64,000 bases of DNA from Carposina sasakii (Eukaryota; Arthropoda; Insecta; Lepidoptera; Carposinidae), in assembly GCA_014607495.2 (NCBI GenBank), contig CP053172.1, forward strand, positions 7,268,888 to 7,332,887, given 5' to 3'. Of this stretch, positions 1 to 11,849 are shown piece after piece. Position 1 is the stretch's first letter. Each line of letters begins with the position of its first letter. The translations under genes and the position numbers were made by a program. Under the pieces are notes generated by a model, which was given only the letters and a program-made list of their open reading frames with translations, made no database searches and had not been told where the DNA came from.

Positions 1-240
1 GCCTCGCTCGGACGGGGGATGGGATGTTAGTATGAACTGAACTGACAGCCCGCCGCTCAAATGTCTTGTCGCGGGAACTCGGCCTAGCGCCGCAAGTCCG
101 CTCCGCGATACTTGCTCGCTCTGCTCCGCTGCCTCGTTCCATGTCAATGGACAGACACAGTCCGGAACTCCGCTCCGCAATACTTGCTCGCCCCGCTCGG
201 TGAGCTCGCTCCGCTTCAATGGACAGGCAGCCTTACGCAA
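1..240. other. GC-rich unassigned segment, probably repeat-derived
   Basis: This stretch is much richer in GC than the sequence after it. It contains an internal partial duplication: the motif GCTCCGCGATACTTGCTCG recurs about 70 bases later with one or two changes, and a mention of 'caatggacag' recurs as well. I see no coding frame of note. It is probably the edge of a transposable element or a decayed simple repeat; no family is recognised. Confidence 0.3.
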
Positions 241-404
241 TTAAAATAAAATTAATTGATGATTTGATTTTTGAATTGATAATTGAAGGGTAAGCCTATT
301 TAATATTTCGATGCATATGTGTGACTGCTCGGATGCGTCATGCAAGGTCATTTCGCATCGTGATCATATTGATAAATTTTACAGTAAAATCGTAGATTGT
401 TTGC

Positions 405-782
405 GTTTTAGAAAGGCAAAGACGTTCCACTGCTGCCAAAAGTAACATGCTCGCACGACGATTTGCGCGCTGTTCCAAACAAGTCAAAATTACCCTGTTT
501 AAAGCTTATTGCCAGGCATTCTACACCAGCCAACTCTGGAATAACTATACGCAGCGTGCTTGCCACGCGATGCGCGTGCAATACAATAACGCCTTCCGAT
601 GTATGCTCGGCTTGCCGTGGCGGTGTAGTGCGTCCGGCATGTTTGCAGAGAACAGGGAAGACGATTTTTATGCCGTTATTCGAAAGAGGCATGCCTCCTT
701 TATGGCGCGGGTCAGAGAGACAGACAATGGACTGCTGAGGGCTGTATATGAGAGCTGCAAATTCTCCATTTGCGGTCTTTAG
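405..782 (+). pseudogene. Non-LTR retrotransposon reverse transcriptase, C-terminal fragment
   Basis: The frame from 447 to 782 encodes the region just after the reverse transcriptase core of insect non-LTR elements. It shows an N-M-L-A-R-R-F-like start, the block VKITLFKAYCQAFYTSQLW, then YNNAFRCMLGLPWRCSAS. The upstream fingers-palm domain and the endonuclease are absent, so this is a truncated dead copy. A related fragment carrying the block just upstream (FKYLGHWVTDD) lies on the minus strand near 61.3 kb. Confidence 0.7.
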
Positions 783-945
783 TACGTCCAGCTACATCTA
801 CAGCTAATCTTATTTTATACATTGTTTTAATTTATTTAAATTCTTAATTGTTAATTGGTTTTTAATTGTTTTTGATTGTATATCTAAATTTATAATATGG
901 GTTTATTAAATTTATATATATATTTCATTTACTAACATGTAGGCA

Positions 946-1348
946 GGTTTCGAAATTATCAAGATAATTATCTGATAATAATTATCCTAGCCGATAATGC
1001 AATTTAACATCTTGAAATTTTCTTTATTAAATGATAATATAGGTATCCCAAGGAGGGTCTCAGATTTCGGTATTATTGAATAGACAGCAAAGAATAACTG
1101 CGAAATATACAATTTAATCCAAAGTTTGTTTTTATGGCGTCAAACAGAAGAGAGAAAGTAAGTAAAGAGAAGAAATTCGTTTGATGTCTAGCGTGTTTGG
1201 TTACGCAAATGACATTCGGATACACATAAATAAACTTAGATTATTTTAGTGTTTGATTTTTATAATTATCAAAGATAAATAATTATCAAGGTATATTAAT
1301 CAAGATAATTATCATGATAGTTATCAATGATAATTATCACTTTGAACC
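946..1348. mobile_element. MITE with GGTTCGAA-type terminal inverted repeats
   Basis: The ends are inverted repeats: GGTTTCGAAATTATCAAG on the left and GATAATTATCACTTTGAACC on the right. The interior is AT-rich and rich in GATAATTATC motifs. A second copy lies at about 32044-33235 and shares the interior blocks (GAGGGTCTC, 'ggcgtcaaac'). No coding capacity. The superfamily is not clear from the ends. Confidence 0.65.
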
Positions 1349-1744
1349 ATGCTGCTGTAGGTGCAGTTCATAGTATTAATTAATAATTGTCACACATCAC
1401 AACATAATGCGTCTATATTTTATTGCATAGATTTACCCACTCTTAAATTCTTAACTTTTAAGATCTGACAAAATTCCAAACTACCCACAAAATAATGTGG
1501 CTACCATTAATTTCGTCCTAAGCTGGCATCTTCATTGTATGATTCTTGTCATAGTACGCTCTATCTCCCTGTCGTATATCGTTATAATATCAAATATTAC
1601 CTACATGATTACAATATCGTCAAAAACATATGAAAATTAGATCGGCCAAAGGGTATCGGCTAGTATCCAGGTCAGCAAAATTTTCATTAAAAAAAGCCTG
1701 CCTGAATCACTGATCCTCTGAGCTGTTCTCCATGAACTAAAATG
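1349..1744. other. Intergenic, no feature recognised
   Basis: AT-rich sequence with no open frame of interest, no tRNA-like box and no obvious repeat ends. Confidence 0.5.
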
Positions 1745-2127
1745 GTTTGGCGGGAAAAGCTAGAAGGGTGCGGGTGTAATTTTCTTGTAAAAATCAAAAT
1801 TAATTTGTAGATGGCTTGCATGCATCCGTAAAGTGATATTTTCTGGTAGATAAGTTATATTTTGTTTGGTTGTGATGTGAATCTAGTGCGTATGCATGGT
1901 TTCATATGCAGGTAAGCTGAGTAAAACTTTAGTTATAATATCCATCTCTTCATGAGCTCATGTAAGTTGTTTCTGCAATTAATTTTGATTTGACTAATTT
2001 TACATCCATTCTTGAGGATTTTCTCGACGTTTCCATTCATCATTATAAATTCAGAAACCATTTACTAAAGACAATGGCTGTATGGGCTTAGTTCCCCTTG
2101 CCTTTCCTTCGGGATAAACTAAACATA
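1745..2127 (-). repeat. Interspersed repeat family A, copy 1
   Basis: This copy belongs to a family of about 400 bp found at least seven times in the window (6.9-8.1 kb, 25.4 kb, 49.8-50.6 kb). One end is TTTATCCCGAAGGAAAGGCA followed by 'ggggaactaagcccatacagcc'; the other is a 'cttccagcttttcccgcc' block. The family has no real coding frame. Short frames that encode MMMMNGNVGKILKNK recur only because the repeat does. Confidence 0.7.
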
Positions 2128-2305
2128 ACATGAACTATAATCTTGCAGTGCATCTCTACTTAGTCGGTGCTTGCGGTCTTCAAGTCGAGAGTGAACGAGT
2201 ATATAGTGTTCTGTGGAGTGAACCGGTTTCTTTTAGGCAAGCGCGCTCCATTTTAGACTGCAACGGTGCTTACCATCAGGCGCGTTGTGGTCAAGCGTAA
2301 GCCTA

Positions 2306-2311
2306 TTTAAT
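2306..2311 (-). terminator. Variant polyadenylation signal ATTAAA for gene 1
   Basis: ATTAAA reads on the minus strand about 20 nt after the TAG stop of the zinc-finger gene. No canonical AATAAA is as close. Confidence 0.4.
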
Positions 2312-2330
2312 AAAACAAACAGATCCTGCC

Positions 2331-5300
2331 CTACTGCATGTGGTATTCCATATGGTGTGTCTTCATATGCCCTTTGAGACTGCATTTCTGCACAAATGCC
2401 TGCCCACAGACCGCACAAGAAAACCGTCTATCATTATTATGTATTCGCATATGCTCTTTCAAAGTTTTCTTTCTAGCATACGACTTCTTGCAGACAGAAC
2501 ATTCGAAAATCCTTTCACCGTTATGCTTGACCATGTGCACTTTTAACTCGTTATTTGTGAAACATTTATACGAGCACACGTTACACTGAAAATCACGCTC
2601 CTCCAAATGATCTCTTTTCAGATGCCTCGATAATGTGTAGCGTCTGTCAAATTCTTTATCACAAACGTTACATTTGTATGTCAGTGGTGCCACTCCATGT
2701 GCTAGAACCATATGCTTCTGTCGCCTGAAGTATTCTGAGAAGCGTTCAGGGCATTTTGGACATTTGAACCGTTTCACCATCTTGTGGACTGCATCTACAT
2801 GATTTTTATGTTTCTGCTGTGTTGAAAATATCTTGTTACACACATCACATGGGTAGCTTCCTCCCACATGCATGCTTTTCCCATGGACTTTTAGGCGGTA
2901 TTTTGTTACAAACCCCGATCCACATTCGTCGCAGACATAATTTCTGTAGTGTACATTCATATGCCTTTCTATTGAGCCGAACGTTTCGAAACTGAATCCG
3001 CAAACTTGACATTCGTTTTTGTTTATGTTAGACAGTTTGAATGGTATCATTCGATCTGTATAATCCGTGTATATAACCTTCTTGTGTACATTGACCAAAT
3101 GAGATTTTAAACTGTTCAAAGTTGGAATGGGTTCATGACATATTTTGCATTTTAAATCTAGAATGTCGACGTAGACGACTAAACTTTCGACGCCTTGGGT
3201 ACTTAACAGTCTCTTTATGTCTGGGTTTTGGTGGTCTTTTTTGTGATGTTCTCGAAGTTTCTCGACTTTTTCGAACACGTCTCTGCAGTAAAAACAAGGG
3301 TAGCCGAGTCTGCTTCTACTTTTGAACGGAACTGCATTTGAGTTCTCGAGTATGGTCGAGACATTAGTAATCTGTGCCAGTTTCTCTGTAAGCACTATCT
3401 GACGGTTGTTACGCAACACTGTTGGCGTTTCGCGTTGATCGAGCAGTTTCTCAATGGTGTGGGGTAGAATCACTTTACCTGAAAATAAATCATTCGAATT
3501 TAAAGTTATTAAAAAAAACAGAAGTGGGATACACTATAAGTAAAGCTGTATTCATCCCACTTCTGATGTCGAAAATTTCGAATGAATGCTGCAATTTGGG
3601 GTCAGTTTTTCGGCCCTAAAATTATAGTGTAAAAAATTTTCTGATACCTACCCTGCAACAAATCCAACTGCCTTGCATAGTTTGCGCACGCGTCATACAA
3701 CAGTCCCCTAGTAGGTAGCAGCTTCAGTTCGCTCGGATCGAATCGAGCTATTAGTTCAGCTTCCCCCCAAATTGTCGTGTCACCACGAACCGCACGTTTT
3801 GGCTGTTTATTTACTGAAAAAGATATTAAATACTCACACACATTGTTTGTTTAGAATAAGAGGAATATATTTACACAGAGCATTTAGCATGTATGGTTAT
3901 AATAAAGGAAGAGGTAGACATAAGAAAAGTTGGATGAACTGTTTGGCAGGATATGCACACTGGACGTGAGTAACACAATGAGGATAATAGCATTGAAGAT
4001 TAACATTGCGGCGACCCTAAATTATTAAGCAGGATCAAATGGGGCAGGAAGAAGATAAAAAATTAAGCTGGATATATACACAAGCTTCCTTACTAATAAA
4101 AGACTAAACTATACTCCAAATTTTAATTATGTAGAGTTAATTGACATTTGGAGTATTTCCACTTTAGGGTAATAAAAAAATAGTGTTGGTCAAAATTAAT
4201 CGAAAGTTCATTTTCGTTCATTTGAAGATTTCAACTATAGATACTATAGACTTCATTCAGTTAGATTTGACAGATGTTCCATATATCTTGCTGTCAAGTC
4301 ATGTATAATGAGGATATAACTATGCATACGGTTAATTAGTAGGGAGGGAATGGTGTTAAATGTGGACAAAATTATGTATACACGTCTGTCAACTTGCAAG
4401 AAGCTCCCCTTGTACAGAATGTTTTTACATACATGCATATGATCACGCCTTTATCCCTTATGGGGTAGGCAGAGCACCAAGGGCCAATAGAACTACATGG
4501 TGCCACTTCTGACCAATTTTGAGTGTATAGTTGAGATGTACAAGTTCGGTTAGTAGTGACAGGTGATCAGCCTATCGCTTACAAAACACCAAGACCCTCT
4601 CGTCCCTCTACTGACTTGTGTAGGTGACCTGATACATATTTATATATATCTATATGTGTATTTATATTTATTGATACTAAACAGATACACTATATTTCAT
4701 ATATATGTACACCTACAAGAAGACAAGCATTACACACATCATAGTCATACATTCGCAACACTATATTTAACGCACAAGCAACGCCGCGCGATATCCGTAG
4801 TTCAGCAAAACTGCTGACGACGCCGAACGTGATCGCGCCACACCACGCTGCTCATGCGCTGGTACCTCCAGTCGTCCTAGGACTGTGACGCAGAGTCCAC
4901 GCCACCCTGTACCGCGACGACCCACATACGCGAGTGCCGCTACGCCACTGGTGGCCTATTTATATATCTATGTGTTGTGTATGTACTTTCGTGTCTGTGA
5001 ACTTTCTTCTGTCTTTCTGTACTTTCACTCTTCTCCTTCTGACTTTATGTGTTGTGGCAATATATCCATATACTGCTGAAGGTGAAGTTTCCTTCACGCC
5101 GCCACAACCTACCTAGTGACCTAAACCATCATCACTAAAACTTGTACAGTATGCCCGGGAAGAAAAGCAGCTATAGTAGCTGTATTATTTGTACATTTTT
5201 TTTTCACTCCCAGAGCAGCATAGAAGAATGCATGTTCTACAGTTACTGAAACCGGTCACATACATACCAGGTTTAGGATCATCCTCGTCAGGCCCATAAT

Positions 5301-6208
5301 CTGAATCAGGGACATAATCATAATCGTCATCATCATCTTCATACTCCGTCTCCACCTCTTCCATCTTCACCTCGGTTTTGATGTTGATATCATCATGCTC
5401 CATCGGGGTATCAACCACTGTAAGATAATATATTTGCCAGTAATTCTAGATTACACACATACATGTTACCAAAATGGGGTAGCTGGAACTGCATCACCAC
5501 TCTGCCCCATTGGTGGGGCTAAATGGTATAACCCAAAAATGGGTGTGTAATTTGCACAGATCTAAATTGTAGTTTTTTTTACATGAAAGAGAGCCAAAGC
5601 AAACATTCATAACTTTCATATTTACATATTGGTATTTGCCCATTACAAAACCAATCAATATTACACAACTTTCTTCCCCCTTAATCCTACCTATTCTATA
5701 TTTAAAATTCTTCTTTTTCTATTTTTAACTTCTTACCATTTACAAATTCTGTTTCCTTCTTAGAAAGTTGGTTTACAAGTTGCCTCTCCGCACTGATTGC
5801 CATTCTTCTGAAGTCGTTAGACTCCCGGAGCCGTTGCACACATGCTGTGCATATTAAGTTGGGTAGACTTGCAGTTGTTGAAAGCTGCAAGTAAATAGCT
5901 CATGTAGTAAGTGTCCCACTGCTCAAACGAATAGTGGGACAGATGAAACAAAAGACAAAAAGGGTGACAGACCGTAATATTCTTCTTATTCCTAGTTTAA
6001 TTTTGGTAATTTTACTTATCTGCAACAGAAAAAGAAAATACTTACTCTTCGGTGATCTTACCTTTATTTTGAAGCAGTCATTGAATATTTCAGCGTAAAC
6101 TTCTCTGACACAATTCCAGTAGTACACTTTTGTAAAGTCCCTGTGCTTTCCTTTCTTTGAACATATTCTACATTGACCGAAAACTACGAAACCCCCTTCC
6201 TGTGCCAT
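2331..6208 (-). CDS. Gene 1: ZAD - ten C2H2 zinc-finger protein
   Basis: Five coding exons on the minus strand: 6208-6062, 5884-5737, 5417-5268, 3813-3652 and 3478-2331. All have AG acceptors and GT donors, and the phases fit (0,1,1,1), giving 584 aa. Exons 1-2 form a ZAD: CRIC at residues 13-16 and CTAC in exon 2, with the conserved RLRES tail. Exon 3 is very acidic (EYEDDDDDYDYVPDSDYGPD). Exon 4 encodes a block I do not recognise (FDPSELKLLPTRGLLYDACA). Exon 5 carries ten C2H2 fingers, from about residue 262 to the end, some joined by non-TGEKP linkers; the first two are loosely formed. ZAD proteins usually dimerise through the N-terminal domain and bind DNA with the fingers, in the nucleus. 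The start is the only ATG before the ZAD. The gene faces the broken paralogue at 8189. I am confident of the family; exon 4 is the least certain exon. Confidence 0.85.
3858..4035 (+). mobile_element. LINE 3'-end fragment inside intron 3 of gene 1
   Basis: A short frame here encodes GYNKGRGRHKKSWMNCL, matching better copies at 19.4-19.7 kb (DGYKGRGRPKKCWMDCV) and 36.3-37.2 kb. It is the tail of a non-LTR polyprotein, truncated. Confidence 0.55.
4440..5237. repeat. Dispersed repeat split by a nested insertion
   Basis: The outer repeat (4440-4619 and 5146-5237) is the same family as 21000-21240 in reverse orientation; both contain 'ctgaccaattttgagggtat'-type and 'cgggaagagaagcagct'-type blocks. 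Positions 4620-5139 are an inserted unit flanked by a 6-bp direct repeat, ACTTGT, at 4614-4619 and 5140-5145. The insert starts GTAGGTGACCTGATACATA and its GC-rich second half may be a MITE. Confidence 0.6.
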
Positions 6209-6880
6209 GGTTGTAAGTAAACTTGGACTGTCTAATGTCTATTTACGTAGAATGTCGCTAAGTTTAAGTAGGCTTTTCTGTGACTTTTTGTTGGTATTAA
6301 TTTATCATCATTCGGTAATTTTACATAGTGCAACAATGCTAATCCACTGCAAAGCAAAACAAACATATTAATTATGTACGTCACACACAAATTAAGTTAA
6401 GTAGACACACTCGTACACAGCCGAACGGACGGGGCGCACAGACTATGTAGAGGAGTAAATGTGTTCTCTGAGGTTCTGTGACATAGAGGCGGCATTGGTG
6501 AGTCAAGAGGGTATGCGTCTTCTCTAAGTAGTCTGTGTATGCGTCACAAAAGTGTGGATGCGTAGACTCGTTTGAGTTTGATCAGTCTGTAAAAGGCCTT
6601 AATTGCAGGTATACTTAGTTACTCTACTCACCGCAGGATGTCACTACATATATTTGTTGTCTCTGTTTCGCTTAAGAAAATCCTATATAGCTGTCTCTAT
6701 TATGTGGTTATACTTAGTAATGCTACTCATCAACAGATGTCACTTTAGAAACATTAAATTTGTTGTCTCTGTTTCACGTATCTGAGGTTAACGTGTATAT
6801 ATATATATATTTTAATAAAGTTTGCTGACCTGGATACAAGTACCTATATATATATATCCGTCCTGTTGTCATCATAAAAA
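6209..6880. other. Gene 1 upstream region with a short tandem duplication
   Basis: No gene. Two diverged copies of a block of about 65 bp (6605-6667 and 6708-6778) share TATACTTAGT, GATGTCACT and TTTGTTGTCTCTGTTTC. A TA dinucleotide tract lies at about 6796-6810. Confidence 0.4.
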
Positions 6881-6887
6881 AAAACAC

Positions 6888-8096
6888 TTGTTCTTGAGGA
6901 TTTTCCCGACGTTTCCATTCATCATTATTGTCATTCATCATAAATTCAGAATACATTTTACTAAACAATGATTAGGCTGTATGGGCTTAGTTCCCCTTGC
7001 CTTTCCTTCGGGATAAACTAAAAAAAAAAATCATCATAAAAAACATAAGGATTCGGCGGGAAAAGCTGGAAGGGTGCAGGTGTAATTTTCTTGTGAAAAT
7101 CAAAAATTATTTGTAAATGGCTTGCATGTGTCCGTAAAGTGATGTTTTCTGGTAGATAAGTTATATTTTGATTACTTGTGATGTGAATCTAGTGCGTGTG
7201 CATGGTTTTATACGCAGGTAAGCAGAGTGAAACTTTAGCCGGATTACGATCTCTTCATGGGCGCATGTAAGTTGTTTCTGCAATAATTTTTCATTTTGAC
7301 TAACTTTACACTTGTTCTTGAGGATTTTCCCGACGTTTCCATTCATCATCATTGTCATTCATCATAAATTCAGAATACATTTTACTAAACAATGATTAGG
7401 CTGTATGAGCTTAGTTCCCCTTGCCTTTCCTTCGGGATAAATTAAAAAAAAAAAAAAAAACATAAACAATAAACAAATCAATCAAACCCCGATCCATGTA
7501 AGTTGTTTCTGCAATTATTTTTAATTTTGACTAACTTTACACTTGTTCTTGAGGATTTTCCCGACGTTTCCATTCATCATCATCATTATCATCCATCATA
7601 AATTCAGAAATCATTTACTAAAGAAAATGGCTGTATGGGCTTAGTTCCCCTTGCCTTTCCTTCGGGATAATTTTTTTTTTTTTTAGTTTATCCCGAAGGA
7701 AAGGCATGGGGAACTAAGCCCATACAGCCTAATCATTGTTAAGTAAAATGTATTCTGAATTTATGGTGGATGGTAATGATGATGATGAATGGAAACGTCG
7801 GGAAAATCCTCAAGAACAAGTGTAAAGTTAGTCAAAATGAAAAATTATTGCAGAAACAACTTACATGCGCCCATGACGAGATCGTAATCCGGCTAAAGTT
7901 TCACTCGGCTTACCTGCGTATAAAACCATGCACACGCACTAGATTCACAGCACAAGTAATCAAAATATAACTTATCTACCAGAAAACATCACTTTACGGA
8001 CACATGCAAGCCATTTACAAATAATTTTTGATTTTCACAAGAAAATTACACCTGCACCCTTCCAGCTTTTCCCGCCGAATCCCCTTCGGGATAAAC
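6888..8096. repeat. Family A repeat cluster in inverted arrangement
   Basis: Four or more family A copies lie back to back: about 6888-7025, 7051-7446 and 7494-7672 in one orientation and 7684-8094 in the other. The 7672/7684 junction is a head-to-head foldback, GGATAA and TTATCC around a T tract. The cluster fills the space between the divergent starts of gene 1 (6208) and gene 2 (8189). Confidence 0.7.
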
Positions 8097-8634
8097 TAAA
8101 CAAACAAAAAAAAAACAAACCCCGATATTTAGGTTATTTTCAGTATGTACATAAAAAAATAAATTGATCAATTAAAAATTACTCCGAAATGAATGTGCAG
8201 AATGTTAACAAATGGGCCTTACAACCAGACGTGTGTAGGTGTTGCTTATCTGCTAGTGGAGTATGGGATTTAAATGCATTACATGTATCAGAAGGTTTGG
8301 AAATAGTATACAAAGATATTTTAAATTCTTGCTTTGGGATCACAGTAAGTTAATACATACAGAATACTTACGTCAAGTCTATTTAACCAGTAATTTAATA
8401 TCGAGCGATGGTTTGAGTTGACTGCTCCAACAAGAACACGAAGCGCAATAGAACATGGTCATTACGCTATATTTGAGCACAATAGCTACACACATACCAA
8501 CATCAGGGATAGTCAGTATTGGTTTATTAGTCGGCCTCATACTATACTCTTTGGTCGGCCTGTAAGACGTTAATCAAGACACATAGGTAGTTTTATTTTC
8601 ACAATTTGTAGTTTACCATCCTGTACTGATGCAG

Positions 8635-8860
8635 GGCTTCACTAGTATACATCAGCTGCATCTCTTTCTGAGCATGTCGTAAGAGTCAACTAAGGAACTC
8701 TGGCATTCTCTCAGGCAATAAGCTAGCAACTTGTCACCGATAACATCTGTCCCGGCTATGATAATCGTGGCTAACGAACCAGGAGCAGAGCCATGTTTTT
8801 ATATTATGTAGCTCTGCCTACCCCTATGAGACACGGGTGTGAGGTTGTATGTAAGCACAT
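8635..8860 (-). mobile_element. LINE/SINE-like dispersed tail
   Basis: The block with 'cagctgcatctc', 'gcatgtcgtaagagtc' and 'gcaacttgtcac' recurs at about 9850, 15520-15625, 19710-19900, 23565-23620 and 43400-43490. It is non-coding and dispersed; the family is not identified. Confidence 0.5.
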
Positions 8861-8947
8861 TTATTTATTTCAGTGTAGAGATTAGTTAACCTTTCTGTAA
8901 AAGCTGTTATGATAGTCAACAGATCTTCTATTAGTATGATAAAAATA

Positions 8948-9190
8948 TATTGGACGGCCGATTGGTCTAGTAGGTAGTGACCCTGCCTGCGACGCCATAG
9001 GTCCTGGGTTCGAATCCCGGTAGGTGCTAACATTGATATGATGAATATCGATGTTTGTTTCCGAGTCATGGATGTTTCTATACTTATCTATGTATTTATA
9101 TACCTTTGCTAAGTACGCATGACACAAGTCTTTAGGGATCTTAATGTGTTGTGTAGTGTGTAAATATTTATATTATATTATATATTACTT
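8948..9190 (+). mobile_element. tRNA-derived SINE (family S1)
   Basis: The head contains a polymerase III A-box-like stretch (TGGTCTAGTAGGTAGTGA) and a B box (GGTTCGAATCCC), followed by a body with 'gatgtttgtttccgagtcatg' and a TA-rich tail. It is not a functional tRNA because the anticodon arm does not fold as one. Other copies are at 9196-9385 (-), 9932-10035 (+), 44640-44930 (-), 50125-50360 (+) and 54865-55060 (-). Confidence 0.75.
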
Positions 9191-9195
9191 AACAT

Positions 9196-9385
9196 ATTAA
9201 CTTAGACCCACATTAAGACCCCTAAGGTCTTGTGTTGTGGGTAGTAAGCAACAGTATATGTAAATAATACATAGATAAGTATAGAAACTTGGAAGCAAAC
9301 ATCAATGTTTGCTTTGCACCTACCGGGATTTGAACCCGTGAGCTATGGCATTGCAGGCAGGGTCACTACCTACTACATTGATTTA
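9196..9385 (-). mobile_element. tRNA-derived SINE S1, reverse copy
   Basis: Minus-strand copy of the SINE at 8948, diverged in the head (B box read as GGTTCAAATCCC). With the forward copy it forms an inverted pair inside intron 1 of gene 2, just before exon 2. Confidence 0.7.
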
Positions 9386-9639
9386 TGTGTGTATACATTT
9401 GTACCTATAATTTCAGTTGTCAAACCTATCTGATTGGGGCAACAGCCATTATGTTTGCAAGCTGTGTGTCACACAGTTATGTGATGCCAACACGTTCAGA
9501 AAGCAAGTACTAGACGCCGAAACAACTTATTTAGAATATTATAACTCTTTAAAAGGTAGGTAATATGGTAGATTCTGACAATCACACTTGTCTGTCCCTC
9601 TCTATTATTAATGTCAATGACTGAGACAGAATTATTAAT

Positions 9640-9775
9640 AACAAGATAAAATTATTAATAAAGATATGGAACAATTCTTCACCCAAGTGGGAATCAAACC
9701 CACGCCCTCTGCATTCCGTGCTAGTGCTCTTACCACTGAGCTACCGGGTCAACAACTTAGTAAAAATTGATAAAT
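9640..9775 (-). mobile_element. tRNA-derived SINE (family S2)
   Basis: Read on the minus strand, a tRNA-like head (GACCCGGTAGCTCAGTGGTA, B box GGTTTGATTCCC) is followed by 'gaattgttcc' and an AT-rich tail with ATTAATAATTTTA. Related copies are at 21900-22020 (-), 44425-44540 (-) and 60440-60555 (+). The family resemblance and tail show a SINE, not a tRNA gene. Confidence 0.65.
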
Positions 9776-9931
9776 TTGTCAACCTATGTTTATATGTTTT
9801 ATCAAATTGGGGCCGAGTGTTTAGGTTATTTTATTTTAGAATTTAGGGGCATTCTCAAGACAATGAGCTAGCAACTAGTCACTGATCTTAAACATCTGAC
9901 CCCATTTTGCTAAGAGATTCCACAAATTCTT

Positions 9932-10062
9932 AGATGGCTGATTGGTGTAGTTGGTAGTGGCCCTGCCAGCGACGCCATAGGTCCTGGGTTCGAATCCCGG
10001 TAGGTGCAAATATTGATGTGATGAATATCAATGTTTTTTTCATCAGTCCACGCGGACGGAGT
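9932..10062 (+). mobile_element. SINE S1 head plus Helitron 3'-end scrap
   Basis: The SINE head ends near 10035 and is followed directly by CCACGCGGACGGAGTCGCGG, the 3'-end block of the Helitron family seen at 54542-54864. A truncated composite in intron 2 of gene 2. Confidence 0.55.
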
Positions 10063-10279
10063 CGCGGGTGTCAGTAGTCAGAGGCGGTTGCTGACATTTT
10101 TAGATGGGTGTTCACCCCCTTAACGAATGGGATGGTGCAAGTTCAATCACTTATAAAAATTCAGATGACCTAATGAAACACATTAAAGACAGCCATGTCG
10201 CGTTCTAACTCAGACTAAGCGACCTCTAGTGGCGACATACGCGAATTAAAGTGAGCGGCGCTCCAGATAAGGCTAATTT

Positions 10280-10560
10280 TTCATACGAAATCTTCTGTTT
10301 CACGCGCCGGCCTATATCGGTATGTCTCTTTCGCACTCATTGAATACAGTACTAGGAATCGTACCAAATTTCGTTTCATTGGAGCGCGACCGCTCGAGCT
10401 CTACTTGAGACGAACGCGTAGACACTATTGTATAAACATAGTAGAATTGAAAGATAATTATAAATGTAGAGAAATATAGATTGCCTATGTAATCTTCGTG
10501 GGTGGGAGTGCACCGCACCAGCGCTTCTTAGAACGAGCCGCCAGTGCTAGTAGTATTATA
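10280..10560 (-). repeat. Dispersed repeat shared with 61.4-61.8 kb
   Basis: Read on the minus strand this segment matches the plus strand of about 61440-61800, including CACTGGCGGCTCGT, 'cccacgaagattacataggc' and 'tttacaataatgtctacgcg'-type blocks. Non-coding. The element ends are not clear. Confidence 0.55.
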
Positions 10561-11849
10561 ACTCAAAGGTACTCAATTAACTATCTTCTTAATGAGATCA
10601 ACATTATAAAAAGTTATACTTAAGATCACCTTTTACTAAGAAATCAAAACTTAGATTTTCGTAATATTTTGAATTAAATGATTTTAGAAATTAATTATTT
10701 GACGCGCGTACCGACACAGACTGCGTAAGAAAGTTAAGATCCGTATCCGTATCCGCGAATATACATTTTTAACGATCCGGTACATCACTAATATGTACAT
10801 ATTATTGTAGATAACATCAAATCTGATGATGATGATACATTTAAAACTACAACAGACGATAATAAACCTGTAATCACCAACAAAGTGACCAGAGTAAAAG
10901 AGAGAACAAGAGCAAAAGTTAGAAAGAGAGACAAGAGCCAAGATTATGACTCTGACACCCCAATAGCAAGTTTGGTAAACAAAATTGAACTTTCACCTGA
11001 GAACAGTAGAGATAATATTACAAAGGATGTAGAGTTGAGAATAGACAATTCAAAGAGTTATTCTCTTTTAAGTGAAGGTAATTTCCTAGATTCAATGACA
11101 TTCCATTACAGAGTTTACCCTTTCCCCATTCTATTTTCTGTTATGTCTAAACATTAAATCATCATGCTATTAACAAATCAAATAAGGCAACTAAAATTTT
11201 CGTTACAGGGCTCTCGCCAAGCACAAAAAAAGGCGCGAAACAAATCTCCGAACGAAAACGAGTTATACTAACTTCAAATATCATACTTAAGGACACAACA
11301 GCCTGCCCGTTCAGACATCATAAAAGCTGGTTCCAATGCTTCTTCTGCACCCAAGACTTCATGCAATTAAACCTCCTTAGAGAACACACCTCAAACAGCC
11401 ACCAAAATATAGACAAGGAGCTAAAACAAATAAAACGTTTCCCGCGCTCTTTACAAATTGACATTTCGAATTTGAAATGCCGCGAATGCGATTTGACATT
11501 GACAGATGTGGAAATTATGCGCCGCCATTTTGGAAGCGTTCACGGCAAGGTGATATACAAGGAATGCGTGGCCGATTACAAAATTAAACTCCAGCCCGTA
11601 CACTTGCCATTTATGTGGCTTAGAATTTCACGTATTTAGAACACTTACTACGCATCTTAACGAGCATTACGCGAATTGTATCTGCGATATTTGCGGTAGA
11701 TCGTTTTTGAACAAAAAACGGTTAAAAGTGCACAAAGAAACGCACGAATTCGGTCATTACCCTTGCACGCAATGCGATAAAATACTTAAATCCAAATCGG
11801 CGAAAGCGAATCACATTGAAAGCGTGCATTCGAAACGGATTATGCGACG

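Noticed and set aside
447..782. Open frame as a host gene
   Set aside because: Its residues match the C-terminal part of insect non-LTR reverse transcriptases and it lacks upstream domains.
7770..7970. Small protein with MMMMNGNVGKILKNK repeated at 7161-7358 (-)
   Set aside because: Both frames lie in copies of the non-coding family A repeat; they recur because the repeat does.
8952..9030. tRNA gene (GGTTCGAATCCC box)
   Set aside because: The same sequence recurs six times with a common non-tRNA body and does not fold as a full cloverleaf; it is a SINE head.
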